A stretch of DNA of 5,448 nt from contig MELI01000074.1 of the NCBI GenBank assembly GCA_001767575.1, positions 6,329 through 11,776 on the forward strand. Reading direction: 5' to 3'. The stretch is from Candidatus Aquicultor primus (lineage in GTDB: Bacteria; Actinomycetota; Aquicultoria; Aquicultorales; Aquicultoraceae). The position numbers and the translations under genes were made by a program. The notes beneath the pieces were generated by a model that saw only the letters and a list, made by a program, of their open reading frames with translations, did not search any database and had not been told where the DNA came from. Below are positions 1-5,448 of this stretch, in pieces. Within the stretch, counting starts at the first letter, position 1, and every line of letters begins with the position of its first letter.

Positions 1-1
1 A

Positions 2-532
2 GGAAGCGCGGTTGACATTGTCACTGAAGCCGCCGAAGTCGAACTCCATGATGTTATGGTCGAGCAAGAGCTCGATACCATGGTCGAGGATTTCGAAGAA
101 GAGGTAAAAAGGCAGGGCGTCGAACTCAAACAGTATCTGGACATGGTCAGCTCAAGCATCGAGGAACTACGAGCGGAATGGAACGAGCGAGCTCATCACA
201 GGGTAAAAAGTCGTCTTGTTTTGGACACTATTGCCACGCAAGAGAAGATTGTCGCCGGTGCCGAAGAAGTCGATAATGAAATGAAGAAAGTGGCGGCAGC
301 TACCGGACGCGATTTTGAAGAAGTAAAACAGATATTTATGATGCAAGGCAATATGGGAACACTTGCCACTAGAATAAAACTCGCCAAGACCATCGATTGG
401 CTGGTCGAGCAAGCGAACATAAAAACCGGCGAAGAACCGAAAGCTGAAGAAAAAGAGGATAAGAAGGCGAAAAAGAGAAATACGAAGGAAGAGGCTGCGG
501 AAGTGACTGAGGAAGAGAAGGGGACGGATTAA
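2..532 (+). CDS. tig: Trigger factor, C-terminal part (5' end outside window)
   Basis: This is the 3' end of the ribosome-associated chaperone and peptidyl-prolyl isomerase trigger factor, which cradles nascent chains at the exit tunnel in the cytosol. The frame is open from base 2, giving 176 residues; the ribosome-binding and PPIase domains lie upstream of the window. What is seen is the C-terminal chaperone (SurA-like helical) domain: [13 protein letters not shown], then QGVELKQYL, then the [15 protein letters not shown] segment, all in the family's usual order and spacing. The helix that commonly starts 'IP..MVE' here reads LHDVMVE. After the final helix (around [11 protein letters not shown]) comes a Lys/Glu-rich low-complexity tail of about 38 residues, common but variable in this family. 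An internal ATG at 56 is not the real start, because the homologous sequence continues upstream. The stop codon overlaps the clpP start, so the genes are very probably co-transcribed and translationally coupled. Identification is confident even though the protein is partial. Confidence 0.93.
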   Translation, partial: GSAVDIVTEAAEVELHDVMVEQELDTMVEDFEEEVKRQGVELKQYLDMVSSSIEELRAEWNERAHHRVKSRLVLDTIATQEKIVAGAEEVDNEMKKVAAATGRDFEEVKQIFMMQGNMGTLATRIKLAKTIDWLVEQANIKTGEEPKAEEKEDKKAKKRNTKEEAAEVTEEEKGTD

Positions 533-1137
533 TGAGCGAGATCATCACGAACCAGTTAATACCTATGGTTGTCGAACAGACGGCTAGAGGTGAAAGGGCT
601 TACGATATCTACTCAAGATTATTGACGGAGAGGATCATCTTTTTGGGTACTCCTGTCGACGACAACGTCGCCAATCTGGTAATCGCCCAGCTACTACATT
701 TGGAGTCGGACGACCCCGAGAAGGATATCAGTATTTACATCAATAGCCCGGGTGGGGTTGTTACCGCCGCCCTGGCGATGTATGATACAATGCAATATAT
801 AAAGCCGGACGTATCAACTATCTGTATAGGTCAAGCAGCTAGCGCCGCAGCGCTGCTCTTGGCAGCGGGAGCCCCCAATAAGCGTTATGCGCTTACGAAC
901 GCCAGGGTATTGATTCATCAGCCACACGGTGGGGCCACTGGTCAAGCGGTCGACATCGAAATCCAGGCAAAAGAGATTTTGCGGACACGAAAGGTCCTCG
1001 ACGAGATACTCGCTGTCCACACCGGGCAAACGGTTGAGAAGGTACACGACGATACGGATAGGGATTATATTATGACTGCGGCGGAAGCGAAAGATTACGG
1101 CATTATTGACGAAGTCGTAACGCAACGTAAGAAGTAA
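532..1137 (+). CDS. clpP: ATP-dependent Clp protease proteolytic subunit ClpP
   Basis: ClpP is the serine peptidase of the Clp machine: two stacked heptamer rings degrade chains threaded in by ClpX or ClpC in the cytosol. The protein has 201 residues, a normal length. The catalytic triad is visible as Ser104 (in GQAASAAA), His129 (in VLIHQP) and Asp178 (in DTDRDY), with the same spacing as E. coli Ser111/His136/Asp185. NSPGG at 71-75 is the conserved glycine-rich oxyanion region. By alignment, MSEIITN is probably a 7-residue propeptide removed before QLIPMVVEQ; this is inferred. The ATG overlaps the tig stop by one base and is preceded by AAGGGG at 518-523, eight bases away, so the start is well supported. 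GQAASAAA resembles actinobacterial ClpP2, but the protein lacks the short extra loop after IHQP that I remember in mycobacterial ClpP2 and has the canonical GG.TGQA..DIEIQA. No second clpP adjoins it here. The neighbouring clpX supplies its unfoldase partner. Confidence 0.97.
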   Translation: MSEIITNQLIPMVVEQTARGERAYDIYSRLLTERIIFLGTPVDDNVANLVIAQLLHLESDDPEKDISIYINSPGGVVTAALAMYDTMQYIKPDVSTICIGQAASAAALLLAAGAPNKRYALTNARVLIHQPHGGATGQAVDIEIQAKEILRTRKVLDEILAVHTGQTVEKVHDDTDRDYIMTAAEAKDYGIIDEVVTQRKK

Positions 1138-1144
1138 GGGAGGT
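1136..1144 (+). promoter_or_regulatory. Strong Shine-Dalgarno site of clpX
   Basis: AAGGGAGGT is close to a perfect anti-16S match and lies five bases before the clpX ATG at 1149. It overlaps the clpP stop codon, so ribosomes finishing clpP are well placed to reinitiate. This fixes the clpX start. Confidence 0.85.
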
Positions 1145-1148
1145 AGCA

Positions 1149-2426
1149 ATGGCCAAATTCAGCGAGAATGAGCAGTTGAAATGCTCGTTTTGCGGAAAAA
1201 GCCAGCGCCAGGTCAAGAAACTCATCGCGGGTCCCGGTGTGTATATCTGTGATGAATGCATAGACCTGTGCAACGAAATAATCGAAGAAGAGCTAACAGA
1301 AGAGGTCGAATTCAAGCTGGAAGATCTCCCGAAGCCAACGGAGATATATGGCGTGCTCAACGACTACGTCATAGGCCAAGAGGTCGCAAAAAGGATTCTA
1401 TCGGTAGCGGTTTATAACCATTACAAACGCATTCAAGTCGGCCCGCAAAGCGACGACGATGTAGAGCTTCAAAAGAGCAATATTCTACTTCTTGGGCCGA
1501 CCGGCTCAGGAAAGACCCTTTTAGCTCAGACATTAGCCAGAACGCTTAACGTACCGTTTGCCATCGCGGATGCGACGGCGCTAACCGAGGCCGGATATGT
1601 GGGCGAAGATGTGGAGAACATCTTGCTCAAGCTCATCCAGGCCGCTGATTACGATGTCAAAAGGGCCGAGACCGGCATTATCTATATCGACGAAATCGAT
1701 AAAGTCGCTCGCAAAAGCGAGAACCCTTCGATAACCAGGGATGTTTCGGGTGAGGGCGTGCAGCAGGCGCTCCTCAAGATTCTTGAAGGAACCGAAGCCA
1801 GCGTGCCGCCGCAAGGTGGACGCAAGCATCCGCACCAGGAATTCATCCAAATCGATACGACAAATATTCTGTTTATCGTCGGCGGCGCTTTTGCGGGTCT
1901 CGATAAGATAATTCAGAACCGCATAGGCAAGAAGGGCTTGGGCTTCGGTGCTGAGCTTAGAAGCGAAGATGAGAAAGGCGCGATTTCAGTCGTCGGCGAG
2001 GTTTTGCCGGAAGACCTGTTAAGATTTGGTTTGATACCGGAGTTCATCGGAAGGTTGCCGGTAATCGCAACAGTCAGCCAGCTTAGCGAGGAAGACCTTA
2101 TCAAGATACTCGTTGAGCCGAAGAATGCTCTTATCAAACAGTATAAGAAGTTCTTCGAGTACGATGGAGTCGAGCTGGTATTTACCGAGGGATCGCTCGG
2201 AGCTATAGCTAAAAAGGCTATCGTGCGAGGGACGGGCGCCCGTGGACTGAGGGCGATACTCGAGCATGTGCTTCTCGATGTTATGTACGAATTGCCATCG
2301 CGCACGAATATTAAGAAGTGCGTGATAACGAAAGAGGTAATCGAAAACAACATCGAGCCGACGATTCTTACCGAGGGCATGGAAGACGTAGCTTTACCGG
2401 AAGACGATACTGAAGTCTCAGCGTAA
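1149..2426 (+). CDS. clpX: ATP-dependent Clp protease ATP-binding subunit ClpX
   Basis: ClpX is the hexameric AAA+ unfoldase that recognises degradation tags, unfolds substrates and translocates them into ClpP. Its 425 residues are the usual length. In order: N-terminal zinc-binding domain with Cys12, Cys15, Cys34 and Cys37; Walker A GPTGSGKT at 116-123; pore-1 loop GYVG at 149-152; Walker B IIYIDEID at 177-184; pore-2 (RKH) loop at 225-227; ClpP-docking tripeptide LGF at 264-266; arginine finger Arg302 in PEFIGR; and sensor-2 GTGARG at 361-366 with Arg365. All key residues are intact, so the protein should be active. The docking loop is LGF rather than the IGF of E. coli; both fit the known [LIV]-G-[FL] pattern, and LGFGAE is the actinobacterial form as I recall it. 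The C-terminal tail is short and acidic. The gene starts 11 bases after clpP behind a strong Shine-Dalgarno and is followed by an intrinsic terminator, making it the last gene of the tig-clpP-clpX operon. No lon gene follows it. Confidence 0.98.
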   Translation: MAKFSENEQLKCSFCGKSQRQVKKLIAGPGVYICDECIDLCNEIIEEELTEEVEFKLEDLPKPTEIYGVLNDYVIGQEVAKRILSVAVYNHYKRIQVGPQSDDDVELQKSNILLLGPTGSGKTLLAQTLARTLNVPFAIADATALTEAGYVGEDVENILLKLIQAADYDVKRAETGIIYIDEIDKVARKSENPSITRDVSGEGVQQALLKILEGTEASVPPQGGRKHPHQEFIQIDTTNILFIVGGAFAGLDKIIQNRIGKKGLGFGAELRSEDEKGAISVVGEVLPEDLLRFGLIPEFIGRLPVIATVSQLSEEDLIKILVEPKNALIKQYKKFFEYDGVELVFTEGSLGAIAKKAIVRGTGARGLRAILEHVLLDVMYELPSRTNIKKCVITKEVIENNIEPTILTEGMEDVALPEDDTEVSA

Positions 2427-2443
2427 AGATGTATAGAGCTTAT

Positions 2444-2480
2444 AATAAAGGCAGCTTATCGCAAGCTGCCTTTATTTGTT
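2444..2480 (+). terminator. Intrinsic terminator of the tig-clpP-clpX operon
   Basis: A perfect 14-bp stem pairs 2444-2457 (AATAAAGGCAGCTT) with 2463-2476 (AAGCTGCCTTTATT) around the 5-base loop ATCGC, followed by a T-rich tract ending TTTGTT. It begins 18 bases after the clpX stop. The A/T-rich flanks are themselves paired, so the functional core is the GGCAGC/GCTGCC stem plus the TTTATTTGTT run. The symmetrical A-rich 5' arm means it could also act on antisense transcripts, though no convergent gene is present. Confidence 0.9.
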
Positions 2481-2515
2481 GGTGATGCCATCGCATAGTT
2501 AAACGCTTTTCTCGG

Positions 2516-2523
2516 TATATATT
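2516..2523 (+). promoter_or_regulatory. Possible -10 element for the unknown gene (leaderless-type)
   Basis: The A/T-rich TATATATT contains two overlapping -10-like hexamers, TATATA (2516-2521) and TATATT (2518-2523). Using the first, the predicted transcription start falls on the A of the ATG at 2528, which would give a leaderless mRNA. I find no convincing -35 at the right distance; TTAAAC at 2499-2504 is too close. This is a weak prediction by eye; the preceding terminator makes some promoter in 2481-2527 likely if the gene is expressed. Confidence 0.35.
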
Positions 2524-2527
2524 TATT

Positions 2528-3133
2528 ATGGATAATTACGAACTGGTGCTAAGCAAGCTCATAGAACGACTCGCTAAATTCAATTACGCGATCGTCGGCG
2601 ACCGGACGGGCGCGGAGTTTGACCTGGAGAACGAGTCGCTAAGAGTGAGATTTCTGGGACAGGATTATTGCGTTACTAAAACCGACTGCAAACCGCTCGG
2701 CGGCCACGTCGACGACACCAAAGACGTAATCCTAATTGTCGATTACCTGCTTTCATTTGGAAGCTTCGATGCCGGTGATGATTGGATAGACTTCAGAGAC
2801 TTGCCTGGGTCGATGCCGTACGATGGGGCGTTCAGGGTTAATGTGGAGATGGTTTTGGAAAAGCACGTCCCCGATATCATCGAGCACAAAGGCGAGCTTG
2901 CGAGTGAATTCGATGGTTACGACGCGGTCGGCTTCTCTAATGCCGATTTTGCAGTTGTCTTCCAGGTCTTTCCGCGGGTCGATTGTCTCGTTTTATTATG
3001 TGCGGGTGACGACGAGATAGGCGCCGGCGCCAAGCTCTTGTTCTCTTCGAAAGCGCAGCATTATCTTACGACGGAGAGCCTCGCGGCAATAGGGGAGACG
3101 CTGACAAGAAGGATTTCCGGCCACGTTTCATAG
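2528..3133 (+). CDS. Uncharacterised protein, DUF3786-like
   Basis: This encodes a soluble acidic protein of 201 residues with no signal peptide or membrane segment. Its pattern matches my memory of the DUF3786 family, found mainly in anaerobic bacteria and archaea and without an assigned function: an N-terminal YELVLSKLIERL helix, WIDFRDLPGS at 86-95 followed by PYDGAF at 97-102, a FPRVDCLVLLCAGDDE stretch at 148-163, and a LLFSSKAQHYLTTESLA region at 170-186. Cysteines at 48, 54, 153 and 158 are scattered and form no CxxC motif, so a metal site cannot be argued. Start choice: ATG 2528 is the first in-frame start after the clpX terminator, but there is no Shine-Dalgarno before it; the GTG at 2546 has none either. 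The gene sits alone between a terminator and the valS promoter, so it is probably its own unit, possibly reading through into valS because I see no terminator after it. Codon use is like its neighbours. Family assignment is moderately sure; function is unknown. Confidence 0.8.
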   Translation: MDNYELVLSKLIERLAKFNYAIVGDRTGAEFDLENESLRVRFLGQDYCVTKTDCKPLGGHVDDTKDVILIVDYLLSFGSFDAGDDWIDFRDLPGSMPYDGAFRVNVEMVLEKHVPDIIEHKGELASEFDGYDAVGFSNADFAVVFQVFPRVDCLVLLCAGDDEIGAGAKLLFSSKAQHYLTTESLAAIGETLTRRISGHVS

Positions 3134-3202
3134 GTGGGCGCGCGCATCATGGCAGGCACTTCTTATTGACGCCGTAACATTTGTGGTTAGCCCATTTACC
3201 TG

Positions 3203-3232
3203 CTTACACACTCCCATGCCCTGTGGTATTAT
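3203..3232 (+). promoter_or_regulatory. Probable valS promoter with extended -10
   Basis: The -10 hexamer TATTAT (3227-3232) matches five of six consensus bases and is preceded by TGG, giving an extended -10 (TGN). A -35-like CTTACA (3203-3208) matches four of six bases with an 18-base spacer. The predicted start is about 3239, leaving a leader of roughly 49 bases before valS. That is too short for a canonical T-box riboswitch, and no T-box motif is visible. Predicted by eye only. Confidence 0.6.
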
Positions 3233-3238
3233 GTTAAA

Positions 3239-3265
3239 ATGGCTCAGTCCGAGTCCCGACCTTGA
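3239..3265 (+). other. Possible 8-codon leader mini-ORF before valS
   Basis: ATG at 3239 opens a tiny frame reading MAQSESRP and stopping with TGA at 3263-3265, 22 bases before the valS ATG. Its A coincides with the transcription start predicted from the extended -10 element, so it could be translated leaderlessly. It contains no valine codon, which argues against classical valine attenuation. A frame this short easily arises by chance; it is listed only because of the exact placement. Confidence 0.15.
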
Positions 3266-3276
3266 TTTCTATTTAA

Positions 3277-3283
3277 AAGGGAG
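3277..3283 (+). promoter_or_regulatory. Shine-Dalgarno site of valS
   Basis: AAGGGAG lies four bases before the ATG at 3288, slightly closer than usual but clear. A second purine-rich GGAGGA just inside the gene (3292-3297) has no suitable start codon after it, so ATG 3288 is preferred. Confidence 0.75.
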
Positions 3284-3287
3284 ACGA

Positions 3288-5448
3288 ATGTTGGAGGAAA
3301 CCCTACCTAAAGTTTATAATCCCCACGAAGTCGAAGCTAAGTGGTATGACATATGGGTCGAGCGAGGCTATTTTCGAGCCCGGGTCGATGCTGATAAGAA
3401 ACCTTATTCAATCGTAATCCCGCCGCCGAACGTCACCGGTTCGCTCCATATGGGTCATGCTCTCAACAATACCCTGCAGGATATCGCAATCCGCAAGCAC
3501 CGGATGGAAGGTGACTCGACGCTCTGGCTCCCCGGCACCGACCACGCCGGCATCGCCACGCAGAACGTAGTCGAGCGGCAACTTGCGCAAGAAGGGCTCA
3601 CGCGCCACGATGTCGGCCGCGACGATTTCATCAAGCGCACCTGGGCGTGGAAGGACCAGTACGGCAGCCGGATTATCAATCAGCTCAAACGGCTCGGCGC
3701 CTCTTGCGATTGGTCGCGTGAGCGCTTTACTATGGACGAGGGTTACTCGAAAGCGGTGCGCCGCGACTTTGTGCAGCTCTACAAAGAGGGTCTTATCTAT
3801 AGAGACAACTACATCATCAATTGGTGTCCCCGCGATCTGACCGCGCTCTCCGATATCGAGGTAGAGCACGCCGAGGAAGAGGGCAATTTCTATTACGTCA
3901 AATATATGCTCAAGGGCACGCCCGATTTCATAACCGTCGCGACGACAAGGCCCGAGACCATTCTCGGCGACACCGCAGTCGCTGTAAACCCCGAAGACGA
4001 CCGATATCAAGACCTGATAGGCTTGACGGTCGTCGTCCCCGTAGTCGGCCGCGAGATCCCGGTCATTGCGGACAATCATGTCAATCCCGAGGTTGGGACA
4101 GGTGCGCTAAAGGTGACACCCGCTCATGACCCGCATGATTTCGAGATAGGCCTCCGCCATGATATAGAGCAGATAAGCGTATTCACACCCGACGGCATGA
4201 TGAACGAGGAAGCGGGCAAATACGAGGGAATGAGTCGCGAGGAGTGCCGCGAAGCCATCCTCGAGGATATAGAAAAAGCCGGCCTTTTAGTTAAGGTCGA
4301 GCCGATGACGCACTCGGTGGGTCATTGTTACCGGTGCGATACCACGATCGAGCCGTACCTCTCGACGCAATGGTTTATGAAGATGAAACCGCTCGCCGAG
4401 CCCGCCATAGCGGCGGTAAAAGAGGGACGGGTCAAATTCGTCCCGGCGCAGTGGGAGAAGACCTACTTCGACTGGATGTACAATATCCGCGATTGGTGTA
4501 TCTCTCGCCAGATTTGGTGGGGACACCAGATTCCGGCCTGGTACTGCCAGGACTGTGATGAGATAGTCGTCGCCGAGGAGACCCCGTCGGCGTGTACGAA
4601 GTGCGGCGGCGCTAACCTCGTCCAGGACACCGATGTCCTCGACACCTGGTTCAGCTCGGCGCTCTGGCCGTTCGCGACTCTGGGATGGCCCCTGGAGACC
4701 GAGGAGCTTAAGTATTTCTATCCTACCAGCCTTCTGGTCACCAGCCACGACATCATCTTTTTCTGGGTCGCCAGGATGATGATGATGGGGCTTCATTTCA
4801 TGCGCGACATACCCTTTGACGACGTTTATATCCACGCACTCGTCCGCGACGAGCAAGGCCGCAAGATGAGCAAGTCGCGCGGGAACGTAATCGACCCGCT
4901 CGATGTCATCGAGGAGTTCGGCACCGACGCGCTTCGCTTTACGCTTTCGAGCATGGCGACGCCGGGCCGGGATATCTTTCTTTCGCGCGAGCGTATCGAG
5001 GGCAACCGGAACTTTGCTAACAAGCTCTGGAACGCGTCGCGGTTCGTCCTTATGAACCTGGAGGGTTTTGAGAGAATCGTCGTCAAAGAAGAGGAGTTTA
5101 CTCTCGCCGACCGTTGGATATTTTCTCGGATGAACAATATAGTAAGCCAGGTCGAAGATTCGCTGCGCGTCTACAATGTCGCGGAGGCCAGCCGGCTTAT
5201 CTATGATTTTTTCTGGAGTGATTATGCCGACTGGTACATAGAGCTGGCGAAGCCGAGGCTCTACCAGAAGGATGACCCGCGCCAGCGTCTCGTCGCGCAA
5301 AACCTGCTTGTCGAGATTATGGATGTGACGCTCAGGCTGCTCCACCCGTTTATGCCTTTTATAACGGAAGAGATTTGGCAGAAGTTTCCCGGCACCGGCG
5401 AGAGCATCGTCATCGCGCCGTGGCCGAGGATGGATGGGTCGCGCATCG
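3288..5448 (+). CDS. valS: Valyl-tRNA synthetase (3' end outside window)
   Basis: ValS is the cytosolic class I aminoacyl-tRNA synthetase that charges tRNA-Val and hydrolyses mischarged Thr-tRNA-Val. The window holds 720 complete codons of about 880; the frame is open to the last base. Visible in order: HIGH motif as HMGH at 54-57 (within PPPNVTGSLHMGH); the CP1 editing domain with TTRPET at 219-224 and GTGALKVTPAHD at 270-281, including the conserved editing aspartate Asp281; RDWCISRQ at 401-408; a zinc knuckle C420-x2-C423-x12-C436-x2-C439; KMSKS at 526-530; and the start of the helical anticodon-binding domain (RWIFSRM, LHPFMPFITEEIW). The missing part would contain the rest of the anticodon domain and the C-terminal coiled-coil arm. 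HMGH, the editing signature and GRKMSKSRGN together point to ValS rather than IleS or LeuS. An oddity is CPRD at 180-183 where CPRC is common, while its usual partner CYRC (347-350) is intact. It has its own promoter and Shine-Dalgarno. Codons favour G/C endings more than in tig. Confidence 0.97.
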   Translation, partial: MLEETLPKVYNPHEVEAKWYDIWVERGYFRARVDADKKPYSIVIPPPNVTGSLHMGHALNNTLQDIAIRKHRMEGDSTLWLPGTDHAGIATQNVVERQLAQEGLTRHDVGRDDFIKRTWAWKDQYGSRIINQLKRLGASCDWSRERFTMDEGYSKAVRRDFVQLYKEGLIYRDNYIINWCPRDLTALSDIEVEHAEEEGNFYYVKYMLKGTPDFITVATTRPETILGDTAVAVNPEDDRYQDLIGLTVVVPVVGREIPVIADNHVNPEVGTGALKVTPAHDPHDFEIGLRHDIEQISVFTPDGMMNEEAGKYEGMSREECREAILEDIEKAGLLVKVEPMTHSVGHCYRCDTTIEPYLSTQWFMKMKPLAEPAIAAVKEGRVKFVPAQWEKTYFDWMYNIRDWCISRQIWWGHQIPAWYCQDCDEIVVAEETPSACTKCGGANLVQDTDVLDTWFSSALWPFATLGWPLETEELKYFYPTSLLVTSHDIIFFWVARMMMMGLHFMRDIPFDDVYIHALVRDEQGRKMSKSRGNVIDPLDVIEEFGTDALRFTLSSMATPGRDIFLSRERIEGNRNFANKLWNASRFVLMNLEGFERIVVKEEEFTLADRWIFSRMNNIVSQVEDSLRVYNVAEASRLIYDFFWSDYADWYIELAKPRLYQKDDPRQRLVAQNLLVEIMDVTLRLLHPFMPFITEEIWQKFPGTGESIVIAPWPRMDGSRI

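Noticed and set aside
1913..2380. A 155-codon minus-strand open frame opposite clpX
   Set aside because: The plus strand encodes conserved ClpX motifs throughout; the antisense product is Ser-rich and featureless with no supporting start signal.
2427..2527. CIRCE, HAIR or other heat-shock operator in or near the operon
   Set aside because: No such inverted repeat is seen in this gap or just before clpP. The operon promoter, where one would be expected, lies upstream of the window.
3166..3194. TTGACG as the -35 of another valS promoter
   Set aside because: At 15 to 18 bases downstream there is only TTAGCC/TAGCCC-like sequence, which is a poor -10 element. The extended -10 at 3227 is a much better candidate.
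3182..3210. Imperfect dyad TGTGGTTAG...CTTACACA near the valS -35 as an operator
   Set aside because: Pairing is broken and short, and it matches no regulator site I can name; chance is sufficient.
3134..3287. T-box riboswitch upstream of valS
   Set aside because: The gap is only 154 bases, the likely start lies about 49 bases before the ATG, and no T-box consensus or terminator/antiterminator pair is visible.
3408..4079. A 223-codon open frame on the minus strand in the 5' half of valS
   Set aside because: It shares the same in-register antisense artefact; it ends at a valS TCA codon at 3408 and overlaps the HIGH and editing regions of a well-conserved gene.
4287..5345. A 352-codon open frame on the minus strand opposite valS
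   Set aside because: Its codons are in exact register with valS codons, where minus-strand stops arise only from TTA, CTA or TCA sense codons. These are rare in this G/C-ending gene, and the frame in fact ends at a valS TTA codon at 4287. Its translation is Arg/Asp/Val-rich and resembles no family I know, while the plus strand is unmistakably ValS.
1..5448. A novel multi-gene system or mobile island
   Set aside because: There are no transposase, integrase or toxin-antitoxin genes, no direct-repeat array and no sharp composition break. Four of the five genes are core housekeeping genes.

Overview
The window is ordinary bacterial chromosome with five genes, all on the + strand: the 3' end of tig (trigger factor), complete clpP and clpX, a complete gene of unknown function that looks like the DUF3786 family, and the first ~720 codons of valS (valyl-tRNA synthetase). 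I see no mobile element, CRISPR array, rRNA or tRNA, and no clear evidence of a new defence or metabolic system. Neither intergenic gap exceeds about 155 bases.

The best taxonomic guess is an anaerobic or deep-branching member of the Actinomycetota. ClpP carries GQAASAAA around its catalytic serine, and ClpX carries LGFGAE at its ClpP-docking loop. As I remember them, both are the actinobacterial forms (mycobacterial ClpP2 and ClpX), rather than the GQAASMGA and IGFG of proteobacteria and bacilli. Composition is moderate in GC, with valS visibly richer in G/C-ending codons than tig. This is inference from signatures, not a phylogeny.

Layout. Positions 2-2426 form one tightly packed protein-quality-control operon: tig overlaps clpP by one base (TAATG), and clpX follows clpP after 11 bases with a strong Shine-Dalgarno sequence. 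Trigger factor meets nascent chains at the ribosome, while ClpX unfolds tagged or damaged proteins and feeds them into the ClpP chamber. The operon ends in a perfect 14-bp-stem intrinsic terminator at 2444-2480; its promoter lies upstream of the window. A separate unit then begins with the 201-codon unknown gene (2528-3133), which lacks a Shine-Dalgarno sequence and may be leaderless. After a 154-base gap holding a good extended -10 promoter comes valS (3288 to the window end), with its catalytic, editing and zinc motifs present.

Points worth a second look are small: the leaderless-type start of the unknown gene, a possible 8-codon leaderless mini-ORF ahead of valS, a half-lost zinc site in ValS, and the single ClpP2-like clpP where actinobacteria often have a clpP1-clpP2 pair.
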